DNA of 64,000 bases from Roseovarius halotolerans (GTDB lineage: Bacteria > Pseudomonadota > Alphaproteobacteria > Rhodobacterales > Rhodobacteraceae). This document shows positions 47,645-56,757 of this stretch, one piece after another. The notes beneath the pieces are model-generated. The model worked only from the letters and a program-made list of their open reading frames with translations. It was not told the origin of the DNA and searched no databases. The stretch covers positions 1 through 64,000 of the forward strand of contig NZ_FWFU01000005.1 in assembly GCF_900172255.1 (NCBI RefSeq), read 5' to 3'. The translations under genes and the position numbers were made by a program. The stretch's first letter is position 1, and every line of letters starts with the position of its first letter.

Positions 47645-48387
47645 CCGGGCGGGTCACGGCCCTCTGGCGTCACCCGATCAAGGGTCACGGGCGCGAGACC
47701 ATGGATCGCGTCACCATGACCAAAGGCCAGACGATGCCGTGGGATCGACGATGGGCCGTGGCACATGAATTGTCCAAGGCCGATGACAGCGCCTGGTCGC
47801 CCTGCGCGAACTTCTCAAGCGGGGCCAAGGTTGGTGCGCTGATGGCAATCAACGCCAAGGTGAATGAAACGACGGGGATGGTCACTCTCACCCACCCGGA
47901 ACTGCCCGACCTCGTCTTTGATCCGGACCGCGAGCAATATGCCTTTCTCGATTGGGTGCGCCCTATCATGCCCGCGAACCGCGCGCAGTCGGCACGAATC
48001 CTGCGTGTCGCGGGCCGGGGCATGACCGATACGGACTACCCCTCGATCAGCCTCATCAACACCGCGTCCAACGACGTCATGAGCGAAACAATGGGGCAGG
48101 ATATCTCCAGCTTGCGCTGGCGGTGCAATATCCATGTCTCGGGCTTCGCGCCCTGGGAGGAATTCGACTGGGTCGGAAAGTCGATCCGCGTCGGCAGCGT
48201 CGAGATCGCCATCCGCGAGCCGATCCGCCGTTGCCTTGCCACCACGGCCAACCCGGCCACGGGTGAGCGCGATGCTGACACGCTCGGCACGCTCAACAGC
48301 CATTTTGGACATCAGGATTTCGGCGTCTATGGCGAGGTCGTCAAGACCGGAGAGATCGCACTTGGCGATCCGGTCGAGGTTCTGTGA
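47641..48387 (+). CDS. MOSC domain protein
   Basis: A 248-residue protein. The N-terminal RVTALWRHPIKGHGRETMD is the MOSC N-terminal beta-barrel, and the MOSC core has PSISLINTASNDVMSE, WRCNIHVSG and IREPIRRCLATTANPATGERD, whose Cys could be the molybdenum-cofactor or sulfur-carrying residue. Starts within the yidC stop (ATGA). Sulfur or molybdenum-cofactor transfer is the family theme; its substrate here is unknown. Confidence 0.87.
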   Translation: MTGRVTALWRHPIKGHGRETMDRVTMTKGQTMPWDRRWAVAHELSKADDSAWSPCANFSSGAKVGALMAINAKVNETTGMVTLTHPELPDLVFDPDREQYAFLDWVRPIMPANRAQSARILRVAGRGMTDTDYPSISLINTASNDVMSETMGQDISSLRWRCNIHVSGFAPWEEFDWVGKSIRVGSVEIAIREPIRRCLATTANPATGERDADTLGTLNSHFGHQDFGVYGEVVKTGEIALGDPVEVL

Positions 48388-49037
48388 TGGCGCTTCCGTT
48401 TCCTGTCGCCGACGAACCCGACGAGATCACCGCCGAGCGCGGGCGCAAGATGTTTGCCGGTCCTGTCGAATTCCTGAAAGGTGTCGTCGCCATGTCCGGC
48501 CTGCCGGCAAGCGACCGGATCGAGGTCTGTTTCGCAGGCCGCTCAAATGTCGGAAAAAGTTCTCTGATCAATGCGTTGACGGGGCGAAAGGCGATTGCAC
48601 GCGCGTCGAACACGCCGGGCCGCACGCAAGAGATCAACTATTTCACCCTGGGCGAGAACCACTACCTCGTCGACCTTCCCGGCTATGGCTATGCCAATGC
48701 GCCGCTGGACAAGGTCGCAACGTGGCAGGCCCTTTTGAAGCGGTACCTGTCCGGGCGCCAGAACCTGCGCCGCGCCTTTGTGCTGATCGACGCGCGCCAC
48801 GGGATCAAGTCGGTGGATGAAGAGATCATGACCCTCCTCGACAGCGCGGCAGTCACCTTTCAATGCGTGCTGACCAAGGCCGACAAGATCAAGGCCGCCG
48901 AGCGTGACAAGGTGCTCGCTCAGGTGCGCGGCAAGCTGGCGGCCCACCCAGCCGCCTTCCCGGAACTGATCCTGACCTCCAGCGAGAAAGGCGACGGTAT
49001 CGCCACCCTGCGCGCTGTGATCGCCACGCTGGAATAA
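48387..49037 (+). CDS. engB: Ribosome biogenesis GTPase EngB (YsxC)
   Basis: A 216-residue GTPase. G1 FAGRSNVGKSSLINAL, G3 DLPGYGYANAP, G4 TKADKIKA and a G5-like TSSEKGDG are in order. GTG 48384 is an in-frame alternative; ATG 48387 overlaps the MOSC stop by one base (TGATG). Acts in large ribosomal subunit assembly. The order yidC-MOSC-engB-argB is a tight unit. Confidence 0.95.
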   Translation: MALPFPVADEPDEITAERGRKMFAGPVEFLKGVVAMSGLPASDRIEVCFAGRSNVGKSSLINALTGRKAIARASNTPGRTQEINYFTLGENHYLVDLPGYGYANAPLDKVATWQALLKRYLSGRQNLRRAFVLIDARHGIKSVDEEIMTLLDSAAVTFQCVLTKADKIKAAERDKVLAQVRGKLAAHPAAFPELILTSSEKGDGIATLRAVIATLE

Positions 49038-49121
49038 CCGATCCGCCGAATAGCGTCAGGAAAATCTCTTGAAGGCGGGCGCGCTTACGGGGATAACCCG
49101 GTGGACCTGAGGACCGGCAAG

Positions 49122-49985
49122 ATGAAGAAACGTCAGATGAATCGCGACTGGATCGCCACCGCCCGTACCCTTTCCGAAGCGCTGCCTTATCTGCAACGCT
49201 ATGATGGCTCTATTGTCGTCATCAAGCTTGGCGGCAACGCGATGGGCAGCGACGAGGCGATGGATACCTTCGCGCGCGATGTGGTGTTGATGCAGCAGGT
49301 CGGGGTCAATCCGGTGATCGTGCATGGCGGTGGGCCGATGATCAACCAGATGCTCGACAAGCTGGACATCAAGTCGGATTTCGTTGGCGGCAAGCGGGTG
49401 ACCGACGAGGCCACGATTGAAGTCGTCGAAATGGTATTGTCGGGTCGTGTGAACAAGCGGATCGTGCAGGCGATCAATGCTCAGGGCGGCAAGGGCGTGG
49501 GCCTGTCTGGCAAGGATGCGAGCCTGATCACCTGTGATCCGGCGGACCCCGCGCTCGGCCTGGTCGGCAACCCATCCGAGATCAACACCTCGATCCTGCA
49601 TACCCTGTTCAACGACGACGCGATCCCGGTGATCGCACCGCTTGGCGCGGGTCGCAATGGAGAGACATTCAACATCAACGGTGACACCGCAGCCGGGGCG
49701 ATCGCGGCGGCGCTGAAGGCGGATCGCCTTCTTTTGTTGACCGATATCGACGGTGTGCGCGACGAGTCTGGCGAGGTTGTGACCGAGCTCACGGCCGATC
49801 AGATCCGCCAGATGACGCGCGAGGGAACGATCTCGGGGGGGATGATACCCAAGACCGAGACCGCACTGGCGGCGATCGATGGCGGGGTGCGGGCGGTGGT
49901 CATTCTGGACGGGCGCGCACCGAATGCGGTGTTGCTGGAACTCTATACCGAACATGGCGCAGGGTCGCTGATCCGGCCCAGATAG
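49122..49985 (+). CDS. argB: Acetylglutamate kinase
   Basis: A 287-residue amino-acid kinase, second step of arginine synthesis. [42 protein letters not shown] and [16 protein letters not shown] are family marks. GAGGA (49109-49113) lies 8 nt before ATG 49122; a GTG 21 nt upstream is in frame but lacks a site. An extended N-terminal helix (before [12 protein letters not shown]) is typical of arginine-sensitive kinases, so feedback inhibition is likely. Confidence 0.95.
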   Translation: MKKRQMNRDWIATARTLSEALPYLQRYDGSIVVIKLGGNAMGSDEAMDTFARDVVLMQQVGVNPVIVHGGGPMINQMLDKLDIKSDFVGGKRVTDEATIEVVEMVLSGRVNKRIVQAINAQGGKGVGLSGKDASLITCDPADPALGLVGNPSEINTSILHTLFNDDAIPVIAPLGAGRNGETFNINGDTAAGAIAAALKADRLLLLTDIDGVRDESGEVVTELTADQIRQMTREGTISGGMIPKTETALAAIDGGVRAVVILDGRAPNAVLLELYTEHGAGSLIRPR

Positions 49986-49994
49986 GACACCGGC

Positions 49995-50627
49995 ATGATG
50001 CTGCAAGACATTGAAAATCATGTGGAAAAGCAGCATCTGACGATTTTTGGCGGCGTCAACGACGGCCTTCCCGAAGGCATCCGGACATTGCTGCTTCTGG
50101 GGCCGCTGGAACCGGGGTTCTGGGCGTGTTTCACTGGCTCGCAGGAGTACGGCGACGGGCGCGCTGATCCATTGGACCGCTGGTCCGAGAGGGTTATTGG
50201 TGATCTGGCCAACACATTGAACGCAAAGGCGTTTTTTCCGTTCGGCGGACCGCCGGATCAGCCATTCGTGCAATGGGCGCAGGCGAGCGGGAGGGCACAT
50301 GTGTCGCCGGTGGGACCGCTGGTGCATGACGCGGCGGGTTTGATGCTGTCCTATCGGGGGGCGCTTGGCTTTGCGGAGGTGATCGCATTGCCCGATCCGC
50401 CGCCAAACCCTTGCGATACCTGCGAAGACCGCCCCTGCCTGAGCGCCTGCCCGGTCGGGGCTTTGGGGCCGGCCCCCTATGATGCAGCCACTTGTCGGAC
50501 GCATCTGAGACACCCTGAAAATATATGTATGTCAAAGGGTTGCCTTGTGCGGCGGGCCTGTCCGGTCAGTCAGTCCCACGGTCGGCGGGAGGAGCAGTCG
50601 GCATTTCATATGAGGGCGTTCAGATGA
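49995..50627 (+). CDS. 4Fe-4S ferredoxin-type protein
   Basis: A 210-residue protein with one clear cluster motif near residue 140, CDTCEDRPCLSACPVGAL, and more cysteines (CRTHLRHP, CMSKGCLVRRACPV) in the C-terminal part. The arrangement recalls the ferredoxin part of epoxyqueuosine reductase-like proteins, but the cobalamin domain is absent. Probably an electron carrier or small reductase. It is 9 nt after argB and overlaps the phosphatase gene by 4 nt. Confidence 0.78.
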   Translation: MMLQDIENHVEKQHLTIFGGVNDGLPEGIRTLLLLGPLEPGFWACFTGSQEYGDGRADPLDRWSERVIGDLANTLNAKAFFPFGGPPDQPFVQWAQASGRAHVSPVGPLVHDAAGLMLSYRGALGFAEVIALPDPPPNPCDTCEDRPCLSACPVGALGPAPYDAATCRTHLRHPENICMSKGCLVRRACPVSQSHGRREEQSAFHMRAFR

Positions 50628-51118
50628 GACGAGTTATCCTGATGCGGCATGCGAAATCGAGCTGGGGGCAGCCCGGCCTGGCGGATCACGCGAGGCCGCT
50701 GAATGAGCGTGGAAAACGCTCGGCGAGGGCGCTTGGCGAGTGGTTGAGGAGGCAGAATTTCTCGCCTAATCAAATACTTAGCTCAACTTCGCGGCGCACG
50801 CGGGAGACCTGTGAGCGCCTTGGGTTCGAGGTGGAGACGCGGTTTCTGGATTCGCTTTATCATGCTGAGCCCGATGATCTGCTGGGCGCACTGCAACAGG
50901 GCGAAGGGGAGTGCGTGCTGGTGTTGGGCCACAATCCGGGCATCGGCGATTTTGCACAGGATATAGTGGATACGCCGCCCGACCACGCAAGATTTGCCGA
51001 TTTCCCGACCGGTGCCACGCTGGTCGTCGACTTCGATATTGACGACTGGAGCGCCCTGACCCCCGGCACAAGGGGCCATGTGGCGGGTTTTGTGGTGCCC
51101 CGCGAACTGGTGGGCTGA
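50624..51118 (+). CDS. SixA-type histidine phosphatase
   Basis: A 164-residue histidine phosphatase. RRVILMRHAKSSWGQP carries the catalytic RHG-like motif (RHA, as in SixA), with STSRRTRETCE and VLVLGHNPGIGDFA holding the second His. SixA removes phosphate from phosphotransfer histidines; the target here is unknown. It starts within the stop of the Fe-S gene (ATGA) and is followed 2 nt later by repeat family B copy 2. Confidence 0.87.
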   Translation: MRRVILMRHAKSSWGQPGLADHARPLNERGKRSARALGEWLRRQNFSPNQILSSTSRRTRETCERLGFEVETRFLDSLYHAEPDDLLGALQQGEGECVLVLGHNPGIGDFAQDIVDTPPDHARFADFPTGATLVVDFDIDDWSALTPGTRGHVAGFVVPRELVG

Positions 51119-51120
51119 GC

Positions 51121-51196
51121 GTACAAATCGTCCGTTTTGTACGGCGGTTTTGTACGCAATTCGCCAATCCGGGCGACAGATCCGTACAGAACCCGA
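51121..51196 (+). repeat. Dispersed repeat family B, copy 2
   Basis: GTACAAATC-GTCC-GTTTTGTAC (51121-51142), then GGCGGTTTTGTAC (51143-51155) and a degenerate partner GTACAGAACCCG (51184-51195). It matches the minus strand of 44693-44768 from end to end with scattered changes, so the two are copies of one element rather than chance hairpins. Confidence 0.72.
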
Positions 51197-51214
51197 AAAC
51201 CACCCCCCAAGCGA

Positions 51215-51242
51215 CGAAAAACGCGGCCCCCGAAGGAGCCGC
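51215..51242 (-). terminator. Terminator after bztD
   Basis: On the minus strand GCGGCTCC-TTCG-GGGGCCGC (one G-T pair, very stable UUCG loop) followed by GTTTTTCG. It lies 26 nt past the bztD stop and ends the bzt operon. Confidence 0.85.
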
Positions 51243-51267
51243 GCCGATGCCGGTCAATGCGCCGGAT

Positions 51268-52059
51268 TCAGTGTCCGAGGATCTGGCTGAGGAACAGCTT
51301 GGTCCGTTCGGATTTCGGGTTGTTGAAGAACTCTTCGGGTTCGTTCTGTTCGACGATCTGACCCTGGTCCATGAAGATCACCCGGTTGGCCACCTGACGG
51401 GCGAAGCCCATCTCGTGGGTGACGCAAAGCATGGTCATCCCCTCTTCGGCGAGTTCGATCATGGTGTCGAGCACTTCCTTGATCATCTCCGGATCGAGCG
51501 CCGAGGTCGGTTCGTCGAAGAGCATGATCTTGGGCATCATGCAGAGCGAGCGGGCGATGGCGACGCGCTGCTGCTGACCGCCCGAAAGCTGGCCTGGGTA
51601 CTTGTTGGCCTGCTCGGGGATCTTGACCTTTTCGAGGAAGTGCATCGCCGTCTCGACCGCCTCGCGGCGGGGCACCTTGCGCACCCAGATCGGCGCAAGG
51701 GTGCAGTTTTCGAGAATGGTAAGATGCGGGAACAGGTTGAAGTGCTGGAACACCATCCCGACCTCCGAGCGGATCCGGTCGATGTTCTTGAGGTCGTTGG
51801 ACAACACCGTCCCGTCCACCACGATCTTGCCCTTCTGATGTTCCTCGAGGGCGTTGATGCAGCGGATCAGCGTGGATTTCCCCGACCCCGAAGGGCCGGC
51901 GATGACGATGCGCTCGCCCTCGTAGACGGTGAGGTCGATGTCGCGCAGCACATGGAAGGCGCCGAACCATTTGTTCATGCCGGAGATTTCGACGGCGATC
52001 TCTTCCGAGACTTGCATTTTGGAGCGGTCGATATTGCGATCGGTAGCCAGATCAGACAT
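51268..52059 (-). CDS. bztD: General L-amino acid ABC transporter, ATPase
   Basis: A 263-residue polar amino acid ABC ATPase. Walker [11 protein letters not shown]-loop [11 protein letters not shown], signature [15 protein letters not shown], Walker [15 protein letters not shown] and switch VTHEMGFAR. It closes the bztABCD (aapJQMP) operon for glutamate, glutamine, aspartate and asparagine uptake, 15 nt after bztC. Confidence 0.93.
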   Translation of the reverse strand: MSDLATDRNIDRSKMQVSEEIAVEISGMNKWFGAFHVLRDIDLTVYEGERIVIAGPSGSGKSTLIRCINALEEHQKGKIVVDGTVLSNDLKNIDRIRSEVGMVFQHFNLFPHLTILENCTLAPIWVRKVPRREAVETAMHFLEKVKIPEQANKYPGQLSGGQQQRVAIARSLCMMPKIMLFDEPTSALDPEMIKEVLDTMIELAEEGMTMLCVTHEMGFARQVANRVIFMDQGQIVEQNEPEEFFNNPKSERTKLFLSQILGH

Positions 52060-52074
52060 TGACGTGATCCTTTC

Positions 52075-53430
52075 TTAACGATGTCCGGTCTGAAGCTTGC
52101 GCTCCAGCCACATGGAGTAACGGGACATGCCGAAGCAGAAGATGAAGAACAGCAGGGCGATGAAGGCGAACAACTCCCAGTAGATGCCGTTCCATTCGGC
52201 GTTGGAGCGAATGCCCTGCGACAGGCCGATCGGGTCCAGCAGGCCGATGATCGACACCAGCGTCGTGTCCTTGAAGACGCCGATGAAGGTCGAGACGATA
52301 CCGGGAATCGCGATCTTGAGCGCCTGGGGCATGATGATCAGCCGCTGCGCCTGCCAGTAATTGAGGCCAAGGCTGTCGGCGCCCTCATACTGACCCTTGG
52401 GCAAGGCGGCGAGACCGCCACGGACCACCTCGGCGTTATAGGCCGAGGCGAAGATCGTGACCATGATCATGACCCGCACGATGATGTCGAAATCGGTGCC
52501 CGGCGGCAGGAAGTAGTTCAGCAGCACCGACGCCACGAAGAGAAGCGTGATCAACGGCACGCCGCGGATAGTTTCGATGAATCCGACGCAGAGCGATTTG
52601 ACGATCAGCAGGTCAGACCGCCGCCCGAGCGCCAGAACGACGCCGATGGGCAGCGACAGCCCGATCGCCACGACCCCAAGCAGCACCGCCAACATGAAGC
52701 CGCCGAATTCACGGCTTTGCACTTCGGGCAGCGCGATGGGGATCAGATCGGCCAGGATCGGGGTGACGAAGCCAGAGAGCACCATCCACCACAGCAGGGC
52801 CGCCAGGACCGAGACGATGACCGAGGCCAGAGAGCCCATCACCGACGGCCCGTATTTCAGGACCGCGAACAGGATGACGAAGCCAATGGCGGCGCTGACC
52901 GGCACCCAGATTGACCCGCCCCACATCAGCCAGGGCATCAGGAACGGATAGGCCACCGTCACGACCAGCAACGGGCGCGGCGCCTTGTCGAACAACACCG
53001 GTGCCAGCGCGACGAACAGCAGCACGAGCGCCAGGTTGGGCCGGAAATAGGACGGCAGCCATGCCTCGGCGGGCGGTTCAGTCACGGTAGCATCAGGCGC
53101 GAAAGGATAGGGCGGGTAGAAGCCGTAAAGCAGTTGCAGCCAGCGATCCTTGATCACCGCCCAGCAGGCGTGACCGTGGGACTCGCCCCAGGTCGCTTTC
53201 GCAATCTCGCGGCATTCGCTGAGCGATCCCGCATCCCAGACCGATTGGAACGTCCAGGGGACGATTCCCGACAGGATGTAATAGATGAACAGCAGCGACA
53301 GGATTGTCAGGATCGAATTGAGCCACCCCGAGAACAGGTTGGCGCGCATCCACCCGATGACACCGACCTCGGAGGCGGGCGGCGTTTTTTCGGGCAGCAT
53401 TTCTGTGCGGACGAATTGGTGTTCTGACAT
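52075..53430 (-). CDS. bztC: General L-amino acid ABC transporter, permease
   Basis: A 451-residue permease of the AapM/BztC type, with several extra helices before the permease core. The EAA-like loop is ALPKGQYEGADSLGLNYWQAQRLIIMPQALKIAIPG near the C-terminus. An N-terminal hydrophilic part (EHQFVRTEMLPEKTPP) precedes the first helix. The ATG at 53430 is used; an upstream in-frame ATG lies in bztB. It is 1 nt from bztB. Confidence 0.92.
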   Translation of the reverse strand: MSEHQFVRTEMLPEKTPPASEVGVIGWMRANLFSGWLNSILTILSLLFIYYILSGIVPWTFQSVWDAGSLSECREIAKATWGESHGHACWAVIKDRWLQLLYGFYPPYPFAPDATVTEPPAEAWLPSYFRPNLALVLLFVALAPVLFDKAPRPLLVVTVAYPFLMPWLMWGGSIWVPVSAAIGFVILFAVLKYGPSVMGSLASVIVSVLAALLWWMVLSGFVTPILADLIPIALPEVQSREFGGFMLAVLLGVVAIGLSLPIGVVLALGRRSDLLIVKSLCVGFIETIRGVPLITLLFVASVLLNYFLPPGTDFDIIVRVMIMVTIFASAYNAEVVRGGLAALPKGQYEGADSLGLNYWQAQRLIIMPQALKIAIPGIVSTFIGVFKDTTLVSIIGLLDPIGLSQGIRSNAEWNGIYWELFAFIALLFFIFCFGMSRYSMWLERKLQTGHR

Positions 53431-53431
53431 C

Positions 53432-54700
53432 TTACCGCTCCACCAGTTTGACACGGTTGTTGTACCAGTTCATGACCGCCGAAATGATCAGCGAAATGAC
53501 CAGGTAGACCAGCATGAGAAGCAGCACGCATTCCAGCTCGCGGCCGGTCTGGTTCATGGTGATCCCGCCAAGCGTGCCGGTGATATCCATGTAGCCGACC
53601 GCGATGGCGAGCGAGCTGTTCTTGGTCAGGTTCAGGTATTGAGAGATCAGCGGGGGAATGATGACCCGCAGCGCCTGTGGCAGCACCACGAGGCGCATGA
53701 TCCGCCCCGGACGAAGCCCGAGCGCGGAGGCTGCCTCGGTCTGGCCGTGGCTGATGGCAAGGATGCCGCCGCGCACGATCTCGGCCACGAAGGCCGCGGT
53801 ATAGAGCGACAGCGCCAGCCAGAGAGCGATCAGCGAGTTGCGCAGATGGGTGCCGCCCTGGAAGTTGAACCCCTTGAGAGCGGGATAGCCGAAGTGGAAC
53901 CCGAGAGCGACCAGCAGGATCGCCACCGGGACAAGCATCAGCCCGAGATTGATATACCATGTGGTCGGGCGCAGGCCGGTGGCGTTCTGGATCCGCTCGG
54001 CGCGGGCGGTGACCTTGCGGACGGCAAGGACCGACAGGACGAGAACCGTGATAATGGCGATGAGGTCGAGCGAGACATCCATGCGGAAGCTGGATTGCCC
54101 GAACAGGTGGATGTCGCCCAGCGTGCGCGAAAACAGCGGTTCGGGAACGTAGACGCCGCGATTGGTGATGGCGACGCTGTCGAAGATCTTCATCGTGGCG
54201 GCGGGATCGTCGCCGCGAAAGGCGCTTGGCTGCGGCAGGCTTTCGATCAGGATCGCCATCGCGAGAAGGATCCAGAGCAGCAGCGGCACGTTGCGGAACA
54301 TTTCCACGTAGACGGTCATGATCCGCGCGACCAGCCAGTTCTTGGACAGGCGCAGCACCCCGATAAGGACACCGATGATGGTGGCGGTGACACAGCCGAG
54401 AACGGCGACGACCAGCGTGTTCAGGAGCCCGATGAAGGACGCCCGCAGGTGCGAGTCCTGGTTGTCGTATTCAATGAGTGTCTGGTTGATGTCATAGCCG
54501 GCGGCTTCGTGGAAGAATCCGAATTCGATCGGTTTCCCAAGCGCGGCAAGGTTCTGGATCGTGTTGCTGATGAGCCAGGCCGCCAGCAACATGAACCCCA
54601 TCAGAGCGACGATCTGGATCGTCATCGACCGATACCGGGTATCATAGAGAAGCATAGATAGCCGGAACGACTCCTTGGGGGGGTCGGTATATGTTGTCAT
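53432..54700 (-). CDS. bztB: General L-amino acid ABC transporter, permease
   Basis: A 422-residue permease, partner of BztC. The core has LRASFIGLLNTLVVAVLGC at the start of the permease domain and the coupling loop AISHGQTEAASALGLRPGRIMRLVVLPQALRVIIPP. A long segment between helices (about 170-240) is typical of AapQ/BztB. First permease gene after bztA, from which it is separated by a terminator-like hairpin. Confidence 0.92.
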   Translation of the reverse strand: MTTYTDPPKESFRLSMLLYDTRYRSMTIQIVALMGFMLLAAWLISNTIQNLAALGKPIEFGFFHEAAGYDINQTLIEYDNQDSHLRASFIGLLNTLVVAVLGCVTATIIGVLIGVLRLSKNWLVARIMTVYVEMFRNVPLLLWILLAMAILIESLPQPSAFRGDDPAATMKIFDSVAITNRGVYVPEPLFSRTLGDIHLFGQSSFRMDVSLDLIAIITVLVLSVLAVRKVTARAERIQNATGLRPTTWYINLGLMLVPVAILLVALGFHFGYPALKGFNFQGGTHLRNSLIALWLALSLYTAAFVAEIVRGGILAISHGQTEAASALGLRPGRIMRLVVLPQALRVIIPPLISQYLNLTKNSSLAIAVGYMDITGTLGGITMNQTGRELECVLLLMLVYLVISLIISAVMNWYNNRVKLVER

Positions 54701-54787
54701 CCAGGATGTTCCCCGTCTGTCGGTCCGGTTTTTTTTGAGGCAGCACGCGGGTGCGCGCCGTGGACCGATCGTTGGTACTCAAGCGAA

Positions 54788-54813
54788 AAGGGCGCGGAAA
54801 AATCCGCGCCCTT
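54788..54813 (-). terminator. Intercistronic terminator between bztA and bztB
   Basis: On the minus strand AAGGGCGCGGA-TTTT-TCCGCGCCCTT, then TTCG. It lies just after the bztA stop. Such hairpins commonly allow more binding protein than permease to be made from one operon. Confidence 0.75.
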
Positions 54814-54823
54814 CACATTCTGC

Positions 54824-55843
54824 TTAGCGGAACGGCGGGCTGTAGAGCAGGCCGCCATCTTTCCACTGAGCGTTCAGCCCGCGGGCCAGGCCCACCGGGG
54901 TCTTCTCGCCAATGTGCTTCTCGAACAGCTCGCCATAGTTGCCGCCGGCTGCGATCGCCTTGACGGCCCAGTCGGCTTCGAGGCCCAGCATCTCGCCCAG
55001 CGTGCCTTCGACGCCGAGGATGCGGTTGACTTCGGGCTTGTCGGTGCCGTTGGCCGCCAGTTCCTCGACATTGGCCGAGGTGATGCCGAATTCCTCGGCC
55101 GCGATCAGCGCGTTCAGCGTCCAGCGGACGATATCGCCCCAGGGCTGGTCACCGTGGCGGACGAGCGGGCCAAGCGGCTCTTTCGAGATGATCTCGGGCA
55201 GGATGACATGCTCGGTCGGGTTCTCGAAGGTGGCGCGCGTCGCGGCAAGGCCGGATGCGTCCGTCGTGTAGGTGTCGCATGCACCGGCCAGGTATTGCTG
55301 CTGGCCTTCGGCGTTGGTTTCGATCGGAACCGGCTCGTATTCCATGTCATTGGCACGGAAGAAGTCCGCCAGGTTCAGCTCGGTGGTGGTGCCGGTCTGG
55401 ATGCAGACGGTGGCGCCGTTCAGTTCCTTGGCGGAGCTGACACCCAGCGCCTTGGGAACCATGAAGCCCTGGCCGTCATAGTAGTTGATGCCGACGAACT
55501 CGTTCTTGAGGTCGACATCGCGGCTGAGCGTCCAGGTGGTGTTGCGGGCCAGAAGGTCGATCTCGCCCGAGGCCAGCGCGGTGAAGCGTGTCTTGCCAGT
55601 CGTGGGCACGAATTCGACGGCCGAAGGATCGCCCAGAACGGCTGCGGCGACAGCGCGGCAGACGCCGACATCGAAGCCCTGCCATTCACCATTGGCGTCC
55701 GGGGCGGCAAAACCGACCAGGCCGGTGGTCACGCCGCAGTTCAGCTTGCCGCGATCTTTCACGTCGTCAAGCGTAGCAGCGCCAGCGGCACCAGCCGAAA
55801 GCCCGGCAACGGTCAGCGCGCCAAGAATTACGGATTTTGTCAT
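54824..55843 (-). CDS. bztA: General L-amino acid ABC transporter, binding protein
   Basis: A 339-residue periplasmic binding protein. Signal peptide about 1-22 (AGLSAGAAGAA), then LDDVKDRGKLNCGVTTGLVGFA, FDVGVCRAVAAAVLGD and the solute-binding family block ALASGEIDLLARNTTWTLSRD. Cysteines near CGV and GVC are also seen in BztA/AapJ relatives. GGAAGAGG precedes the ATG. First gene of the operon; the 182-bp upstream gap holds small inverted repeats. Confidence 0.94.
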   Translation of the reverse strand: MTKSVILGALTVAGLSAGAAGAATLDDVKDRGKLNCGVTTGLVGFAAPDANGEWQGFDVGVCRAVAAAVLGDPSAVEFVPTTGKTRFTALASGEIDLLARNTTWTLSRDVDLKNEFVGINYYDGQGFMVPKALGVSSAKELNGATVCIQTGTTTELNLADFFRANDMEYEPVPIETNAEGQQQYLAGACDTYTTDASGLAATRATFENPTEHVILPEIISKEPLGPLVRHGDQPWGDIVRWTLNALIAAEEFGITSANVEELAANGTDKPEVNRILGVEGTLGEMLGLEADWAVKAIAAGGNYGELFEKHIGEKTPVGLARGLNAQWKDGGLLYSPPFR

Positions 55844-55863
55844 GTTTACCTCTTCCTGATTAT

Positions 55864-55934
55864 CCGCCTTTTAAAAAGCGGTTCGTGCGGCCAGCAGGGG
55901 CCGCGCCATACTGTAAAAGGGGCGGTTCCCCTTC
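55864..55934 (-). promoter_or_regulatory. Structured leader region upstream of bztA
   Basis: Three inverted repeats lie within 70 bp: near-palindromic CCGCCTTTTAAAAAGCGG (55864-55881), GCGGCC/GGCCGC (55887-55904) and AAGGGGCGGTTCCCCTT (55918-55934). They fall 20-90 bp upstream of bztA and may be operators or leader hairpins. No known riboswitch fits. Confidence 0.3.
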
Positions 55935-56025
55935 AGTGGCATCGAGTGTGTGTGGATTCATCATGAAACGTCAAGCCCCGGATCATGAAAAACAATCGTT
56001 CAGCCCCAACCTGTCCCTACGTAAG

Positions 56026-56757
56026 CTATTGCTTTCGGCCGGATTGACGCTCTCCGAGCAGGTCGTGAAACCTTTTCGCCGCGTAGAAGGCGGATTCCTT
56101 GCGTGCCGCATGATCGCGGGCTTCTTCGTCAGGGCCCCAGAGTTCTTCCTGCCAGGTTTCATCGACTCGGGACGCCTGCCAGAGCGCCGCGGTATCGTGC
56201 GCACTATGAAGCGCGGCGAAACCGATCACCAGCGACCCCGAAAGGCTGACAAGGTCGTGAAACGCCGTCAGGGTAAAGGCATCCATCGCTTGAACCTGCC
56301 GCGCCAGCGTGGCCAGCGCCTGACCATCCTGGGGCGCATGCATCACCCCCGTTACCGGGCGCAGCCGCGCGCCGAGCGTATCGGCGGCCCAGTCAAGCAG
56401 CGGATCCCATGTCGCCTGCTGGCGTTCGACCAGTTCCACCGGGCTTTCGGCGCGATAGCACAAGAGATCCGAGTCGCCGTAGTCGGCCAGCATCTGCGCC
56501 ACCTCGGCATGCTGGTGGGCGACCTTGTCGATCGCGGCATTGGCGGCGCGGGTGACGGACATCGCATTGGGGTCGATCTGTTCGCCCTGCGCGTCCCATT
56601 CGGCGGCGATGGCCTCGGCCATGGCGAAAGCGGGCACGATGAGCGGCGCCTTGGCCGGTGTCTTGACCGGGCGGCCATCGAGACGGACGGTGAACCCGCC
56701 CGCCTCAGCGACCGGTTCGGCGGCTTTCCAGAAACGGCGGGCCTTCCATTCGCTCAT
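56026..56757 (-). CDS. ATP12 family chaperone
   Basis: A 243-residue homologue of mitochondrial Atp12, which helps assemble the F1-ATPase alpha subunit. WKARRFWKAAEPVAEAGGFTVRLDGRPVKTPAK at the N-terminus, AEWDAQGEQIDPNAMSVTR and LVSLSGSLVIGFAAL are family blocks. Typical alphaproteobacterial gene. The ATG at 56757 overlaps the HAD gene stop by 4 nt. Confidence 0.93.
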   Translation of the reverse strand: MSEWKARRFWKAAEPVAEAGGFTVRLDGRPVKTPAKAPLIVPAFAMAEAIAAEWDAQGEQIDPNAMSVTRAANAAIDKVAHQHAEVAQMLADYGDSDLLCYRAESPVELVERQQATWDPLLDWAADTLGARLRPVTGVMHAPQDGQALATLARQVQAMDAFTLTAFHDLVSLSGSLVIGFAALHSAHDTAALWQASRVDETWQEELWGPDEEARDHAARKESAFYAAKRFHDLLGERQSGRKQ

